From Photobacterium lipolyticum (GTDB lineage Bacteria; Pseudomonadota; Gammaproteobacteria; Enterobacterales; Vibrionaceae): 64,000 nt of DNA. The stretch's first letter is position 1; each line of letters starts with the position of its first letter. The position numbers and the translations under genes are program-made. The notes beneath the pieces are model-generated. The model saw only the letters and a program-made list of their open reading frames with translations, made no database searches and was not told the origin of the DNA. Shown here in pieces: positions 1-5,794 of this stretch. The DNA lies in NCBI RefSeq assembly GCF_003026475.1, contig NZ_PYMC01000001.1:1-64000 (forward strand). The letters run 5' to 3'.

Positions 1-272
1 CCCCCCCTCTTTCCCTTCTCCCCCTCCTCTCCAGCAAAAGGCGGAACCGGGGCACTTAGCATGCGAGCACAGGCGCTGGTAACCGAGGCCGCCGTTGTCA
101 TTTGTGCATTAAGTTGTGTGGTAATGGCATTCTGCATTGCCAAGCCAAGGGTTTCGGCAAACATAGAATCTATCAGTCCAGTTTGTTGTTCGCTGTAGAC
201 ACTAGTTGACAGTTTTTCTGTTTTTTCAATAACTTCGTGCCAATCTCCATCCAACGATGTTTGTTCACTCAT
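1..272 (-). CDS. RebB-family R-body-like protein, 3' end off the window
   Basis: The frame opens with ATG at 272 (MSEQTSLDGDW) and runs to the window edge without a stop, so it is partial. Residues about 35-65 carry the RebB pattern: a small-residue helix with FAETLGLAMQNA followed by a Q-rich stretch (TTQLNAQMTT), as in its downstream-numbered neighbours. RebB-family proteins are the small polymerising subunits of R-bodies, the coiled ribbons of Caedibacter. The last 15 or so visible codons become Gly/Glu/Lys-only (GEEGEKGKRG), encoded by a purine-rich run that no neighbour has. That may be a real tail or an artefact of a sequence end. It is last in the tandem reb operon within this window. 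Family call fairly sure, C-terminus uncertain. Confidence 0.7.
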   Translation of the reverse strand, partial: MSEQTSLDGDWHEVIEKTEKLSTSVYSEQQTGLIDSMFAETLGLAMQNAITTQLNAQMTTAASVTSACARMLSAPVPPFAGEEGEKGKRG

Positions 273-301
273 CTTCCATCTTCCTTATAAAGTACAATCC
301 A

Positions 302-583
302 TCAGGATTTCATCAATTCAGTGACTTTCTCACCAACTCGGGCAAAGTTGTCTGTACCAGCCGTCACCACATTTTGAGCTTGCGCAATCATCTCTCCAAA
401 CTTGGGATCCCCAGTTTCAATGTATTGCGATAAAGCGACACCAATCGCAGTTGTGCTTAATGTATTGAGGTTTCTCAGGTTGTCTGTTGCATCAGACATG
501 GCCAAGGCACTTGACTGTGCGATGGATTGTGCTGCGCCAGGCGATATTTCACCACTCAATTTCGGACCACTTACTGAACTCAT
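302..583 (-). CDS. RebB-family protein, divergent paralogue
   Basis: A 93-residue protein starting MSSVSGPKLSG. I chose ATG 583 over an upstream in-frame start at 601 because GGAGGAAAC precedes it directly. Residues 15-60 (GAAQSIAQSSALAMSDATDNLRNLNTLSTTAIGVAL) match the family layout of an alanine/asparagine-rich helix, but the hallmark NAxxxQQQ is replaced by DATDNLRN. It also carries a longer C-terminal helix (YIETGDPKFGEMIAQAQNVV). It may be a minor R-body subunit or an assembly factor. It lies 29 bases downstream of the stop-side of the next reb gene's direction of transcription and shares the operon. Function inferred from family and position. Confidence 0.65.
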   Translation of the reverse strand: MSSVSGPKLSGEISPGAAQSIAQSSALAMSDATDNLRNLNTLSTTAIGVALSQYIETGDPKFGEMIAQAQNVVTAGTDNFARVGEKVTELMKS

Positions 584-607
584 GTTTCCTCCGGATTTCA
601 CCTATGT

Positions 608-940
608 TCAGGATTTTTTCAACGTCAGAGAGACTCTTTTCTGGCCTTGACGGAATATCTCGTTAAGCCCTTGCACTGTCACCGTCATGGCTGTCAGATC
701 ATTTTGTTGCTGTGCGACAAGTGAATTTTGTGCATTTGTTGAAAGTGCATGACTTGTCGCTACCACCACATTGCCGCTCGCTAGACCACTAACCACGCCA
801 GAAATACTGTCTTCCGAATCTTGTACAGACAACTGTTCTGCCGACGGTTTTACCGTTTTAGCCTTTTTCTTAACACCAGACTTACGCGTTGCCTTTTTCG
901 GAACGGCTTTTTTCTCGGTTTTTTCATTTATCTTTGTCAT
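608..940 (-). CDS. RebB-family protein with lysine-rich N-terminus
   Basis: A 110-residue protein. Residues 1-35 are strongly basic (repeated KK/KAT/KSG, histone- or AlgP-like), followed by an acidic linker (SVQDSEDS). A RebB core then begins near residue 45: SGLASGNVVVATSHALSTNAQNSLVAQQQNDLTAMTVTVQGLNEIF in outline, with the NAQNSLVAQQQ and TVQGLN signatures. AGGAGCATCATA precedes the ATG at 940. The basic tail is not seen in the other copies and could bind nucleic acid, membrane phospholipid or an acidic partner; that is inference. It sits between the divergent 302-583 copy and the 995-1270 copy in the same operon. Confidence 0.72.
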   Translation of the reverse strand: MTKINEKTEKKAVPKKATRKSGVKKKAKTVKPSAEQLSVQDSEDSISGVVSGLASGNVVVATSHALSTNAQNSLVAQQQNDLTAMTVTVQGLNEIFRQGQKRVSLTLKKS

Positions 941-994
941 TATGATGCTCCTGTAGTCAGAAACACTTTAGGGGTGAGATACACCCCTTATTTA

Positions 995-1270
995 TTAAGC
1001 TGCGGGAGCTGGCTTTTTGAGTATCCCCTCGGTACTTCTGCCAACAATCGCGGTGCCGACAGAAAAGAGCGAGTTGATACCCTGCACCGTGGCTGTCTGC
1101 ATCACCATGGTAGATTGTTGCTGTGAATTCGACGCATCAAATGCGGCATTACTCAAGCCGTTACCTGTCGCTACCATTAAATTACCTACAGCCATTGCCG
1201 GTGTATCACCAACAACTTGTGTATTCACTTGCGTAACAGAATCGGTTACTTGTTCATTTACAACCGCCAT
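995..1270 (-). CDS. RebB-family R-body-like protein
   Basis: A 91-residue protein, MAVVNEQVTDSV. I chose ATG 1270 because GGAGAAACAATT lies immediately upstream; a longer reading to 1330 has no ribosome site. Hallmarks are TPAMAVGNLMVATG, NAAFDASNSQQQS and ATVQGINSLFSVGTAIVGRS. It ends in an extra KKPAPAA tail that the three near-identical copies lack. It shares its first 25 residues closely with those copies, so it arose by tandem duplication and then diverged. RebB-family proteins polymerise into R-bodies, cytoplasmic ribbons that can extend on a trigger such as pH. Confidence 0.85.
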   Translation of the reverse strand: MAVVNEQVTDSVTQVNTQVVGDTPAMAVGNLMVATGNGLSNAAFDASNSQQQSTMVMQTATVQGINSLFSVGTAIVGRSTEGILKKPAPAA

Positions 1271-1353
1271 AATTGTTTCTCCAGTCTTTCTAGGAATGAC
1301 CTCACTTTGTGGGCACTGAATTAATAACAATTACGTGCCCACAAACCAGCAAA

Positions 1354-1617
1354 TTAACCTTTTTCGATAATCGCTTCCGCGGAACGACCAGTAACAGCAG
1401 TACCCGTAGACATCAAAGAGTTAATACCTTGAACAGTCGCAGCTTGCATTGTGATGTTTGCTTGTTGCTGACCATTAGTTGCATTATGAGCAGCATTACC
1501 AAGCGCCTGGCTGGTAGACATCAGCAAGTTGCCCATCGCCATTGCGGGAGTTTCTCCCACGACTTTAGTATTTACTTGTGTTACCGAGTCAGTAATTTGT
1601 TCATTAACTGTAGCCAT
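1354..1617 (-). CDS. RebB-family R-body-like protein (core copy 1)
   Basis: An 87-residue protein with the full family signature: TPAMAMGNLLMSTSQALGNAA, HNATNGQQQANIT and ATVQGINSLMSTG, ending IIEKG. AAAGGAATATTCA precedes ATG 1617. It is very similar to the copies at 1662-1928 and 1979-2245, with differences concentrated around the residues after QQQ and at the extreme N-terminus. The three copies are the best candidates for the main structural R-body subunits. The protein is Met/Ala/Asn/Gln rich and has no signal peptide, so it stays in the cytoplasm unless released by lysis. Confidence 0.88.
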   Translation of the reverse strand: MATVNEQITDSVTQVNTKVVGETPAMAMGNLLMSTSQALGNAAHNATNGQQQANITMQAATVQGINSLMSTGTAVTGRSAEAIIEKG

Positions 1618-1661
1618 TGAATATTCCTTTTATTAATAGATAATTTGTGATTTATTCGCGA

Positions 1662-1928
1662 TTAACCCTTTTCAATGATTTCTTCAGCAGAGCGCCCAAT
1701 CACTGCGCTGCCAGTTGCCATCAGTGAGTTAATACCCTGTACAGTCGCAGCTTGCCATGTGACATTTGCTTGCTGTTGCGCTGTTGTGGCGTTGTGAGCC
1801 GCATTTGCCAATGCCTGGCTGGTTGACATCAGCAAATTGCCCATTGCCATTGCCGGAGTTTCACCCACAACCTTGGTGTTAACCTGAGTAACGGAATCCG
1901 TAATTTGCTCATTTACAGCAGTTGCCAT
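1662..1928 (-). CDS. RebB-family R-body-like protein (core copy 2)
   Basis: An 88-residue copy starting MATAVNEQITDSV with AAGGAGATATTGTT before ATG 1928. Against copy 1 it has ALANAA for ALGNAA, TTAQQQANVTWQ for NGQQQANITMQ, and IGRSAEE near the end. The single tryptophan after QQQ is absent from the sister copies. Conservation of frame and ribosome site argues that the duplicate is functional rather than decaying. It lies in the same minus-strand series with 44- and 50-base gaps to its neighbours. Confidence 0.88.
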   Translation of the reverse strand: MATAVNEQITDSVTQVNTKVVGETPAMAMGNLLMSTSQALANAAHNATTAQQQANVTWQAATVQGINSLMATGSAVIGRSAEEIIEKG

Positions 1929-1978
1929 AACAATATCTCCTTGTGATATAAATCAATTAGATCTGAAACCGTGGCTTA

Positions 1979-2245
1979 TTAGCCTTTCTCTATAATGCCT
2001 TCAGCTACACGCCCTGTTACTGCGCTTCCTGTCGACATTAGCGAGTTGATGCCCTGTACAGTCACGGCTTGTAATGTGACTTGGGCTTGCTGTTGGCCGT
2101 TTGTCGCGTTATGAGCAGCGTTACCAAGTGCCTGACTCGTTGACATCAGTAAGTTCCCCATTGCCATTGCCGGTGTTTCTCCCACGACTTTGGTATTGAC
2201 TTGTGTAACCGAGTCGGTAACTTGCTCATTCACTGTTGTTGCCAT
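1979..2245 (-). CDS. RebB-family R-body-like protein (core copy 3)
   Basis: An 88-residue copy, MATTVNEQVTDSV. ATG 2245 is preferred to the upstream ATG at 2269 because an AGGAGAG box lies just ahead of it and all sister copies begin at this point. Signature elements are TPAMAMGNLLMSTSQALG, NATNGQQQAQVTLQ and TVQGINSLMSTGSAVTGR. It has AVTVQG where the others have AATVQG. It lies just downstream, in transcription order, of the truncated copy at 2270-2412. Confidence 0.88.
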   Translation of the reverse strand: MATTVNEQVTDSVTQVNTKVVGETPAMAMGNLLMSTSQALGNAAHNATNGQQQAQVTLQAVTVQGINSLMSTGSAVTGRVAEGIIEKG

Positions 2246-2269
2246 AGTGATACTCTCCTTTATAACCAA

Positions 2270-2412
2270 TTAATATTTAGAGAAATTTTCGTTCTCTGCC
2301 TTCTCAATAATGTCCCCAGAAGAGCGACCGATGGCTGCACTACCGGTAGACATCAATGAATTCACAACTTCTGCATTTGTAGTTTGTAATGTGATATTCG
2401 TTTGTTGCTGTC
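2270..2412 (-). pseudogene. Truncated RebB-family gene fragment (3' half only)
   Basis: Reading the minus strand from about 2412 gives LIRQQQTNITLQTTNAEVVN, then SLMSTGSAAIGRSSGDIIEK, then a short extension and a TAA at 2270-2272. That is the C-terminal half of a RebB protein from the QQQ motif onward. There is no start codon, no ribosome site and no N-terminal half. The fragment begins directly after the stop of the 2416-2649 gene, in another frame. It is the remnant of a deletion or unequal recombination between tandem reb copies. A frameshifted fusion with the 2416-2649 gene is the alternative reading. Confidence 0.75.
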
Positions 2413-2415
2413 GTA

Positions 2416-2649
2416 TCAGCCTTTACCAATCGCAGCACCTGCTAATCCCTCAATCAAAGACACGCCCATGGCCGTTGTACTCTGAAATAACGTGCTTTGC
2501 TGTTGTTGTAAAAACGTTGCGTTGTGAACAGCATTCGATAGCGCATGTGCCGTTGACTGATATAGCATTCCCCGAGATACATCAGGGGAAACCTGTGAAA
2601 GCAACTCGCTACTTGACTGTCCGTCATCTGATTTATTAACGCTGACCAT
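2416..2649 (-). CDS. RebB-family protein, first of the tandem series
   Basis: A 77-residue protein, MVSVNKSDDGQSSSELL. The family core is present: VSRGMLYQSTAHALSNAVHNA, FLQQQQSTLFQSTTAMGVSL, then GLAGAAIGKG. AHALSNAVHNAT-LQQQQ matches the NAxxxxxQQQ signature, but the C-terminal IGRSAEEIIEKG region is shortened to AAIGKG. Only a weak GA-rich ribosome site precedes ATG 2649. It is the promoter-proximal reb gene. Its stop abuts the RebB fragment at 2270-2412, so its present C-terminus may have been created by that rearrangement. Confidence 0.8.
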   Translation of the reverse strand: MVSVNKSDDGQSSSELLSQVSPDVSRGMLYQSTAHALSNAVHNATFLQQQQSTLFQSTTAMGVSLIEGLAGAAIGKG

Positions 2650-2880
2650 TAATTTCTATCTTCTCTGCCTCTTTAATTAACTTAATCTTATTAAATGATG
2701 ACAAGTTAAACTTGGTAAAATTAACGGAAATATCGTCTTAACATCCGAAAAAACAAAAAGTTAAATAATATAAACCCAATAGACTTGATTAATTTTGAGA
2801 CATTGAATACGATAAAAAACACATCAAGACAACTATTATCATTAATGTGACACAGAGATTTATCAATAAAACAACAACCG
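2650..2880 (-). promoter_or_regulatory. AT-rich leader/promoter region of the reb series
   Basis: 231 bases with no credible gene and a strong AT bias. On the minus strand TTGTCA (about 2704-2699) and GTTAAT (about 2681-2676) with 17-base spacing could form a sigma-70 promoter for the reb genes, but the match is modest. No clear terminator follows the 2881-3195 gene, so read-through from that gene is equally possible. Confidence 0.3.
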
Positions 2881-3195
2881 TTAAATAGCGGTTTCAATTG
2901 CTGAACGCAAAGTATCCATGGCGGCATTAATTGCTTGCTGAACCGCTGCTTTAGAAGCTATTTCCAACGAGATCAATTCTGTTTCCAATACGAGCTTTTC
3001 TCGCTCAACCTCCACTTTGAATTCATCTTCACTAATTTCACCGCTGGTGGCTGCGTTCAGTAGGTCACTAATTTCTTGCTCGCTGCACTTTAAGATACGT
3101 AACACTTCTTGTGTCATATCGGTACCATCTTCTTGTAAACTGTTACCGGCACTTCTGGCCATATTATTTATAACCGACCCAATATTAAGACTCAT
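2881..3195 (-). CDS. Small helical protein of unknown function in the R-body locus
   Basis: A 104-residue, mostly helical protein I do not recognise. It has an N-terminal segment with INNMARSAGNSLQEDG, a middle EQEISDLLNAATSGEISEDEF, and a C-terminal amphipathic helix rich in Glu/Lys then Ala (EKLVLETELISLEIASKAAV, QQAINAAMDTLRSAIET). There is no signal peptide or membrane segment. GGAGTGAAGAT precedes ATG 3195. It starts 15 bases after the lipoprotein stop, so the two are co-transcribed, and it is the gene immediately ahead of the reb series. An accessory role in R-body assembly is a guess from position only. Confidence 0.6.
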   Translation of the reverse strand: MSLNIGSVINNMARSAGNSLQEDGTDMTQEVLRILKCSEQEISDLLNAATSGEISEDEFKVEVEREKLVLETELISLEIASKAAVQQAINAAMDTLRSAIETAI

Positions 3196-3210
3196 ATCTT
3201 CACTCCATAC

Positions 3211-3660
3211 TTAATTACTAACTCTCGGCTTGGCTTCTTCACCTTTGATCATCGAAAGGAAAAGTCGGTAATATTGCCTACTATGGCGCTTAATTGAGAA
3301 ATCTGAAATGATGGTGTTTTTTTTATGACTCATCTTGTCTTGTTTCCACAGTTTAATAACATTCTCAACTTGCTTCATGGTTAATTCATTCATCACCCTG
3401 ACTTCTTGGCGGTGTTTTAAAGCATTTAGATCAATATCTATTTCCATATAATACTTTATGTTGCTTTCATAATTTCTTTGCTCTATTGGTAAATAGCTTA
3501 AGCCAATATAGAATCTATCTATTTTTTTTGCTAATTGTTCCATCTGACTAAGTGATGCATGGTCGTAATCAGCAATAAGTTGAACTGAACAGCCAGATGC
3601 AAAGCACAGAAAAAGAGCGAACAATAATTTCCGAATAAAAGTGTTCAAAAAAAAATTCAT
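3211..3660 (-). CDS. Small putative lipoprotein of unknown function
   Basis: A 149-residue protein with a basic start, a hydrophobic segment at residues 12-21 (LLFALFLCFA) and a lipobox-like ASGC near residue 24, so it is probably a lipid-anchored envelope protein. The mature part is charged and helical, with MKQVENVIKLWKQDKMSHKK and a cluster RHSRQYYRLFLSM near the end. I recognise no family. It is first in a two-gene unit with the 2881-3195 protein, downstream of a terminator that closes the lysin/LTD unit. Given the adjacent cell-wall hydrolase, a spanin- or lysis-like role is possible but unproven. Confidence 0.6.
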   Translation of the reverse strand: MNFFLNTFIRKLLFALFLCFASGCSVQLIADYDHASLSQMEQLAKKIDRFYIGLSYLPIEQRNYESNIKYYMEIDIDLNALKHRQEVRVMNELTMKQVENVIKLWKQDKMSHKKNTIISDFSIKRHSRQYYRLFLSMIKGEEAKPRVSN

Positions 3661-3778
3661 AGTGCATCCCTTTTAATTATTGTATTCATAACTTGTCATC
3701 CATGAGTACTTATGCTGATGATAGAAGAAATATTTACTAATAGTAAAAACTGACGATCTGTTTTATTACAGGGCATGA

Positions 3779-3805
3779 ATAAAAATGGCAGAGATGACCC
3801 CTGCC
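3779..3805 (-). terminator. Rho-independent terminator after the LTD gene
   Basis: On the minus strand GGCAG and CTGCC form a short stem around a 9-base loop and are followed by ATTTTTATT. It lies about 65 bases past the stop of the lamin-tail gene and separates that unit from the lipoprotein gene. The 5-bp stem makes it a weak to moderate call. Confidence 0.5.
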
Positions 3806-3869
3806 AAACATTCAGCTTAAAAAAGGGTGAAGCAACAAATTAACTCTTTCAAACTCATCTGCTTTTCCG

Positions 3870-4721
3870 CTAAGAGTCTATCGCAACTTCATTTTCAGTA
3901 TTATCTTCATAACTAAATTCTGCGGCAAGCTTTCCTTTATGATCAAACAGCATGGCAGTATCTCCGCGATTGTTCCAGATAGCTGATTTACTGTTGAAAC
4001 TGTAGCCACCGGTAAGTGGATCAAACGTATTGGTATAAACCCGCACACTCTGCTTTGCTAACAAGTGAGTAGCAAGCGGAAAAATGAAATCTTGGTTTTT
4101 TCCAGCATTAATACGCCAGTTAGTGATATCTATACTCATATCACCTATATTGCCGATTTGTATATACTCGTCGGCTTCACCCCGCCCTTTGATACCGTCA
4201 TACTGGATCTCGGTAATATCTACGAATTCATGAGCATAATCTCCGTAGGCCAACGAGCTCACCAAGTTTTTATCATCGTCGAAGAGCAAACCAATGTCAC
4301 CTTTGTTATTCCAGATGGGTTGTTGACTATTAAAGCTATAGTCGCCTTCACAGGTATAAATCCTAATTCGTCCATCAGGCTCTAAAAAACTATTTATTGG
4401 GAAGTAATAGTCCTGACCTTCATTACCCGCATTAATATGCCAACCCGACAAATTTGCCATCAATGGACCGGTATTATGCAGCTCGATATATTCGCCGCGA
4501 GCAGCATCAATATCACCTCCATCAAATTGAATTTCTGATATTACGATCTTCTGCCCCATTAACGTACAGGCGGCATTCCACCACGCATCCTGAGCTTGAT
4601 ATTCTCCAAGAGTATCGGTTACTTCAGAAATATCGTTCTGAGCTTGGTGATACACTTGCTCTGATAATCGTTTAAGTTGTTCCGTTAATTGATACGATAA
4701 ATCTACATTTAATTCTGACAT
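3870..4721 (-). CDS. Protein with two lamin-tail-domain (LTD) repeats
   Basis: A 283-residue protein. Residues about 1-50 are a helical, Gln-rich leader. Two homologous beta-rich repeats follow at roughly 58-160 and 167-275. Both share the order I(S/T)EIQ(F/Y)DG, a YI-(E/Q) strand, a W-x-INAG block, FP, and YSFNS followed by IWNN-(K/R)-GD and LFD. This is the lamin tail domain pattern, an immunoglobulin-like fold common in secreted bacterial proteins. No signal peptide is visible. AAGGAAATAAACA precedes the ATG, 18 bases after the endolysin stop, so the two form one unit. LTDs are often linked to surface binding or nuclease/hydrolase modules, so it may target or carry a partner. Role here is inferred. 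Confidence 0.8.
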   Translation of the reverse strand: MSELNVDLSYQLTEQLKRLSEQVYHQAQNDISEVTDTLGEYQAQDAWWNAACTLMGQKIVISEIQFDGGDIDAARGEYIELHNTGPLMANLSGWHINAGNEGQDYYFPINSFLEPDGRIRIYTCEGDYSFNSQQPIWNNKGDIGLLFDDDKNLVSSLAYGDYAHEFVDITEIQYDGIKGRGEADEYIQIGNIGDMSIDITNWRINAGKNQDFIFPLATHLLAKQSVRVYTNTFDPLTGGYSFNSKSAIWNNRGDTAMLFDHKGKLAAEFSYEDNTENEVAIDS

Positions 4722-4739
4722 TGTTTATTTCCTTATAAT

Positions 4740-5552
4740 TTAATCTAATATGGCTTTGGCACGTTCCAGTAGTACTCCCCTTTGATGCAAGCCATTTGTC
4801 CCACCATTAATTAACCGGGTTACTTTATTCAGATCGTCTCTGTCTGCATAGCGATTTATATTATTCGTTTGCCAAAACCAACAGGCTGAAGCAACCGCTA
4901 ACGAAGGGTCTTTTGCAACTAAGTCAGGATCTGTAACAACATCAACATCTACGCATTTTTTAAATGACTGGTAATTATTATTTCCTGTTAACTGAATTAA
5001 ACCTCGACCACGGTAACGCCAGCCGTCTCCACTTTCCTGATCTCCATTACCCATTCGGTTGGAATAGACAATATTTGCAATCACTTCAGGTTTACGGGCG
5101 CAATCTTGAGCCTGCTGTTCAGTCAGAAAATAATTACCAAAAACAGTACGAAGTGCATTTGCGCTGTAATTCAGATTTTCACTTACTGCACTAAACTCTG
5201 CACTTTCATGTGCAACCTGAGCAAGGAAATGCGCAACACGAAGTTTGGTTGTAATACCAAACCTTTCCATCATATCATTCAAAGGTTCGCAAAAACGGTT
5301 GACTGTATCTTCTGATGCATGAGTCAAAAAGCGTTTAAGCTGAGATTTTGTTAGCTTAACAGCAGCCTTTGGTTCAGACGTTATCTGTGCTTTATCATCT
5401 TCATTAGGAATGGTAATTACTTGATCAATATTTATTTTATTTGGATCGATAATGCCATTCTCTTCCGCAATTAAATTAGACTTTTTGGGATCGTGAAAAA
5501 ACTTGATAGCAATAGATGTCAGCGTATCACCAGGTTTAATTTTGTATTCCAT
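4740..5552 (-). CDS. LysM-GH19 endolysin-like glycoside hydrolase
   Basis: A 270-residue protein from ATG 5552, chosen because GGAGAAGAATT lies just upstream of MEYKIKPGDT. Residues 1-50 form a LysM motif (YKIKPGDTLTSIAIKF to VITIPN). A GH19 chitinase/endolysin-type catalytic domain spans about 68-270. Likely catalytic residues are in VAHESAEF (Glu116, Glu119), and the typical YRGRGLIQLTG substrate-groove segment is at 180-190. There is no secretion signal, as in phage-type endolysins that need a holin or cell death to reach the wall. GH19 enzymes cut beta-1,4 links in peptidoglycan or chitin. It heads the unit upstream of the LTD protein and R-body-like genes. A role in releasing R-bodies is an attractive inference. 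Confidence 0.85.
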   Translation of the reverse strand: MEYKIKPGDTLTSIAIKFFHDPKKSNLIAEENGIIDPNKINIDQVITIPNEDDKAQITSEPKAAVKLTKSQLKRFLTHASEDTVNRFCEPLNDMMERFGITTKLRVAHFLAQVAHESAEFSAVSENLNYSANALRTVFGNYFLTEQQAQDCARKPEVIANIVYSNRMGNGDQESGDGWRYRGRGLIQLTGNNNYQSFKKCVDVDVVTDPDLVAKDPSLAVASACWFWQTNNINRYADRDDLNKVTRLINGGTNGLHQRGVLLERAKAILD

Positions 5553-5670
5553 AATTCTTCTCCGCGTAATCACCATAAGATTATTGAAAAAAAGCAATCC
5601 TAGAACTATTTATAAACAACCATAAACCACGCCATTCTTACGATTATTGAATATAATCAGATGAGAATAG

Positions 5671-5733
5671 AAAGAATAGAAAGAATAGAAAGAATAGAAA
5701 GAATAGAAAGAATAGAAAGAATAGAAAGAATAG
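5671..5733. repeat. 9-bp tandem repeat, seven copies
   Basis: Seven perfect copies of AAAGAATAG follow a partial copy (GAGAATAG, 5663-5670). The array is purely purine/AT on the plus strand and sits 120-180 bases upstream of the endolysin start, where a promoter would be expected. Copy number of such short repeats can change by slippage and alter promoter spacing. Confidence 0.9.
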
Positions 5734-5743
5734 AGTATCTAAT

Positions 5744-5783
5744 CTGTACCAATGCAGAAATATCTAATCCCGCATTAGTACAG
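5744..5783. other. Imperfect inverted repeat downstream of the GGDEF-EAL gene
   Basis: CTGTACCAATGC and GCATTAGTACAG pair over 11 positions with one mismatch around a 16-base loop. There is no T-run in the minus-strand direction, so it is a doubtful terminator. It might instead be a binding site in the endolysin promoter region. Confidence 0.4.
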
Positions 5784-5794
5784 CAGGATTTTAT

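Noticed and set aside
2721..2927. 68-residue minus-strand frame in the reb leader
   Set aside because: No ribosome site; AT-rich composition gives phenylalanine/isoleucine-rich noise, and it overlaps the start of the helical-protein gene's 3' end.
3870..5552. A prophage or tailocin remnant around the endolysin
   Set aside because: No tail, capsid, integrase or holin gene is present, so the hydrolase alone does not support a phage.
5663..5733. Tandem repeats as a possible CRISPR array
   Set aside because: Units are 9 bp, contiguous and without spacers; this is a simple tandem repeat.
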